8,980 nucleotides of DNA. Source: CAIOZW01 sp049317725 (GTDB taxonomy: Bacteria; Acidobacteriota; Blastocatellia; RBC074). The translations under genes were made by a program, and so were the position numbers. The notes under the pieces were generated by a model that did not search any database, was not told the origin of the DNA, and saw nothing but the letters and a program-made list of their open reading frames with translations. Where the stretch lies: NCBI GenBank assembly GCA_049317725.1, contig JBMOHS010000160.1, positions 1-8,980 of the forward strand, read 5' to 3'. Position 1 is the first letter of the stretch; the number at the start of each line of letters is the position of its first letter. This document shows, piece after piece, positions 7,133 through 8,980 of the stretch.

Positions 7133-8386
7133 ATGTCAGAGACTCCAGCGTGGATGCAGAACCCAGTGCGGGCGATTGAGGAGACGAAGCGGTTGTTGCG
7201 CGGATCCATTCCGGATCTCGAAGCCCGGATGCGACGATTGGATCAGTGGCTGGCGGACGAGGTGGCCACGATTTGTGCGGCAGGGCCGCAGGTCATCCCC
7301 GAAGTCGAATGGCGCTCTCTCCAACGCGATGGGATTCGGGGCTCACTTCGGGACCAAGTCCATCGACGGGGTTGCCTGATCGTCCGGGGCGTCTTCGAGC
7401 GGGAGCGGGCGATCGAGTGGAATCGTGCCATTGGCGACTACATCACGACCAACCACTACCTCGACAAGACGACCAGCCGAGCTGGCCTCGACCGCTATTT
7501 CAGTGGACTGGTCGCCGGTCGCCCCCAGATCTACGGCCTCTACTGGTCGAAGCCCCAGATCGAGGCACGACAGGATCCGGCGATGACCACCCTGCGATCG
7601 CTCCTCCATGGCCTCTGGGAGACGCGTCGCCAGGATGGGACAGACGAGTTCGATCCCGGTCGGGACTGCCTCTATGCCGACCGGCTCCGGCGTCGCCAGC
7701 CGGGTGACACAACCTTTGGCCTTTCTCCCCATTGCGATGGAGGGTCGATCGAGCGCTGGTGCGACCCCCATTTTCGCTCGGTCTATCATGAAGTCCTCTT
7801 TGGGGACGTCGAGGCCTATGACCCATTCCGGGCGGAAGGGCGCACCAGCACTCGCGAAATTCCTTCCCCCGCGGTCTGCAGCGTCTTCCGAACCTTCCAG
7901 GGCTGGACCGCGCTGACCCCTCAGGGCGCAGGGGATGGCACGTTGCGCCTGATTCCGATTGCCGCGAGCCTCGCTTGGCTGCTCCTGCGGGCATTGCAGC
8001 CCGATGTTCCTGAGGACGATCTTTGTGGAGCAGCGGCCGGCCGTGCCTTGGGGGTCGATGCCACGTGGCACTCCGCCCTTCTTGCCGGCCTCGTCTCCCT
8101 CCCTCGCATCGAACCGGGCGACACGGTCTGGTGGCACCCTGACGTCATCCACGCGGTTGAAGACCTCCACCAAGGGACAGAGGAGAGCAACGTCATGTAC
8201 ATTGGAGCCGCTCCGTGGTGTCCCCGCAACGCTGCCTTCCTCCCCCGGCAAGCCGAGAGATTTCTTGAGGGCCGCAGCGCTCCCGATTTTGCCGCCGAGG
8301 ACTACGAAGTCGACTTCCAGGATCGCGCCCAACTGACCGATTTGACGCCTCTCGGCCGCCGACAGATGGGCCTGCTCCCCTGGTGA
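7133..8386 (+). CDS. DUF1479 (YbiU-like) putative Fe(II)/2-oxoglutarate-dependent oxygenase
   Basis: The 417-aa product matches the DUF1479 family (E. coli YbiU is about 420 aa) along its whole length. This family has the double-stranded beta-helix fold of the non-haem iron/2-oxoglutarate dioxygenases, and its physiological substrate is not established. Seen, numbered from ATG 7133: RRGCLIVRGVF (78-88), IYGLYWSKPQIEARQ (133-147), the metal motif LSPHCDGGS with His200 and Asp202, SPAVCSVFRTFQGWTAL (245-261), GDGTLRLIPIA, and WWHPDVIHAVED (333-344) with His340 as the likely third iron ligand. The closing block is APDFAAEDYEVDF then LTPLGRRQMG. No signal peptide, so cytoplasmic. GTG 7112 is a possible earlier start. 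ATG 7133 is preferred because AGAGGAG lies upstream (7115-7121), although its 11-nt spacing is long. No operon partner is evident apart from the small membrane protein upstream. Confidence 0.9.
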   Translation: MSETPAWMQNPVRAIEETKRLLRGSIPDLEARMRRLDQWLADEVATICAAGPQVIPEVEWRSLQRDGIRGSLRDQVHRRGCLIVRGVFERERAIEWNRAIGDYITTNHYLDKTTSRAGLDRYFSGLVAGRPQIYGLYWSKPQIEARQDPAMTTLRSLLHGLWETRRQDGTDEFDPGRDCLYADRLRRRQPGDTTFGLSPHCDGGSIERWCDPHFRSVYHEVLFGDVEAYDPFRAEGRTSTREIPSPAVCSVFRTFQGWTALTPQGAGDGTLRLIPIAASLAWLLLRALQPDVPEDDLCGAAAGRALGVDATWHSALLAGLVSLPRIEPGDTVWWHPDVIHAVEDLHQGTEESNVMYIGAAPWCPRNAAFLPRQAERFLEGRSAPDFAAEDYEVDFQDRAQLTDLTPLGRRQMGLLPW

Positions 8387-8423
8387 GAGCCCTTCGTCGC
8401 CCTCCACCCCCGTGGCTTCCAGA

Positions 8424-8452
8424 TGGACAAGCCTCGCACGATCCCGTATAAC
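8424..8452 (+). promoter_or_regulatory. Sigma-70-type promoter for the secreted EEP-family gene
   Basis: TGGACA (8424-8429, five of six to TTGACA) is separated by exactly 17 nt from TATAAC (8447-8452, five of six to TATAAT). In such GC-rich DNA this is unlikely by chance. Transcription should begin near 8459, giving a 5' leader of about 70 nt before ATG 8530. It is the best promoter match I found in the window. Confidence 0.7.
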
Positions 8453-8529
8453 AACCCCTCACGAAACCGCCCACGCAATCCGGGCATACGCAATGGAAAG
8501 GCAGGGAAAACAGGTACATGGGACGATCT

Positions 8530-8980
8530 ATGCGACAGATCCGCACGTGGGGACTTTGGCTGGTCCTCCTCTTGACCGCCGGAGGGCTCAGTGGGCAATC
8601 GGCCCAATCCTCACGAACCGTGCGCGTCATGAGCTACAACATTCGCTATGGTACCGCCAACGATGGGGAGAATCACTGGGACAAACGACGGACTTTTCTG
8701 GTCGACACCATCCGCCAGTTTGACCCGGATCTTCTCGGGACACAGGAGACCCTCGGGTTTCAGCGGGATTATCTGGCGGAGGCCCTTCCCGGGTACGAAA
8801 CCCTCGGGGTTGGGCGGGATGATGGGGCGGAGAAGGGCGAAATGACCGCACTCTACTTCAAGCGGGAGCGCTTCGAGAAACTCGATGGCGGCCACTTCTG
8901 GCTGAGTGAAACCCCGGAGATTCCGGCGAGTAAGAGCTGGGATGCCGCTTTGACCCGCATGGCGACCTGGGTTCGCTTGC
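8530..8980 (+). CDS. Secreted endonuclease/exonuclease/phosphatase (EEP) family protein, 3' truncated by window
   Basis: The first 150 residues are visible. MRQIRTWG followed by LWLVLLLTAGGLSGQ forms a Sec signal peptide, probably cleaved around residues 25-28. The mature part opens with VRVMSYNIRYG, where Asn37 is the conserved EEP asparagine, then NHWDKRR and PDLLGTQET, where Glu73 is the magnesium-binding glutamate. Then come ALPGYETLGVGRDDG, a GEMTALYFKRERFE segment, and FWLSETPEIPASKSWDAALTRMATWV, all typical of the roughly 280-aa exported EEP proteins of environmental bacteria. The fold hydrolyses phosphodiester or phosphomonoester bonds, but the substrate cannot be told from this half, and the catalytic Asp/His motifs lie beyond the edge. 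ATG 8518 is an alternative start adding four residues. ATG 8530 has GGGA at 6-nt spacing and gives the tidier signal peptide. It has its own promoter. Confidence 0.88.
   Translation, partial: MRQIRTWGLWLVLLLTAGGLSGQSAQSSRTVRVMSYNIRYGTANDGENHWDKRRTFLVDTIRQFDPDLLGTQETLGFQRDYLAEALPGYETLGVGRDDGAEKGEMTALYFKRERFEKLDGGHFWLSETPEIPASKSWDAALTRMATWVRL

Overview
This is a GC-rich bacterial window. All genes read on the + strand, so the long minus-strand frames are best taken as shadows. The best phylum guess is Acidobacteriota (Solibacter/Bryobacter-like). The evidence is a gene pair typical of Planctomycetota, Verrucomicrobiota and Solibacter-type Acidobacteriota (a PSCyt1/DUF1549/DUF1553 cytochrome followed by a Tat-exported DUF1501 protein), plus a left-edge fragment that ends like the outer-membrane beta-barrel of a TonB-dependent receptor. 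The assignment is inference, and Planctomycetota or Verrucomicrobiota are not excluded.

Layout. (1) Positions 1-51 hold the last 16 codons of an upstream gene, probably a TonB-dependent receptor. A GC-rich hairpin and a strong intrinsic terminator follow (110-162). (2) Positions 270-6507 form a tightly packed four-gene run: 2-dehydro-3-deoxy-6-phosphogalactonate aldolase (dgoA-like), 11 nt, 2-dehydro-3-deoxygalactonokinase (dgoK), a 4-nt overlap at a TTG start, the large PSCyt1-DUF1549-DUF1553 cytochrome c protein, 42 nt, then the DUF1501 protein. A perfect 11-bp hairpin with a T-run (6526-6563) closes the unit. (3) A small orphan membrane protein (6788-7003) and a DUF1479 (YbiU-like) putative Fe(II)/2-oxoglutarate oxygenase (7133-8386) follow. 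(4) A clear sigma-70-type promoter (8424-8452) precedes a secreted endonuclease/exonuclease/phosphatase-family protein that runs off the right edge.

How they may work together. DgoK and the aldolase make up the lower De Ley-Doudoroff route: 2-keto-3-deoxygalactonate is phosphorylated and split into pyruvate and glyceraldehyde-3-phosphate in the cytoplasm. The next two genes encode exported proteins, a probable haem-c protein by Sec and a DUF1501 protein by Tat. The stop/start overlap implies that the kinase and the cytochrome protein are made together. The most notable hypothesis here is therefore a link between the cytoplasmic sugar-acid pathway and the poorly understood exported PSCyt1/DUF1501 pair, perhaps handling the same substrate outside the cytoplasm. 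No CRISPR array, tRNA, rRNA or insertion sequence was seen.
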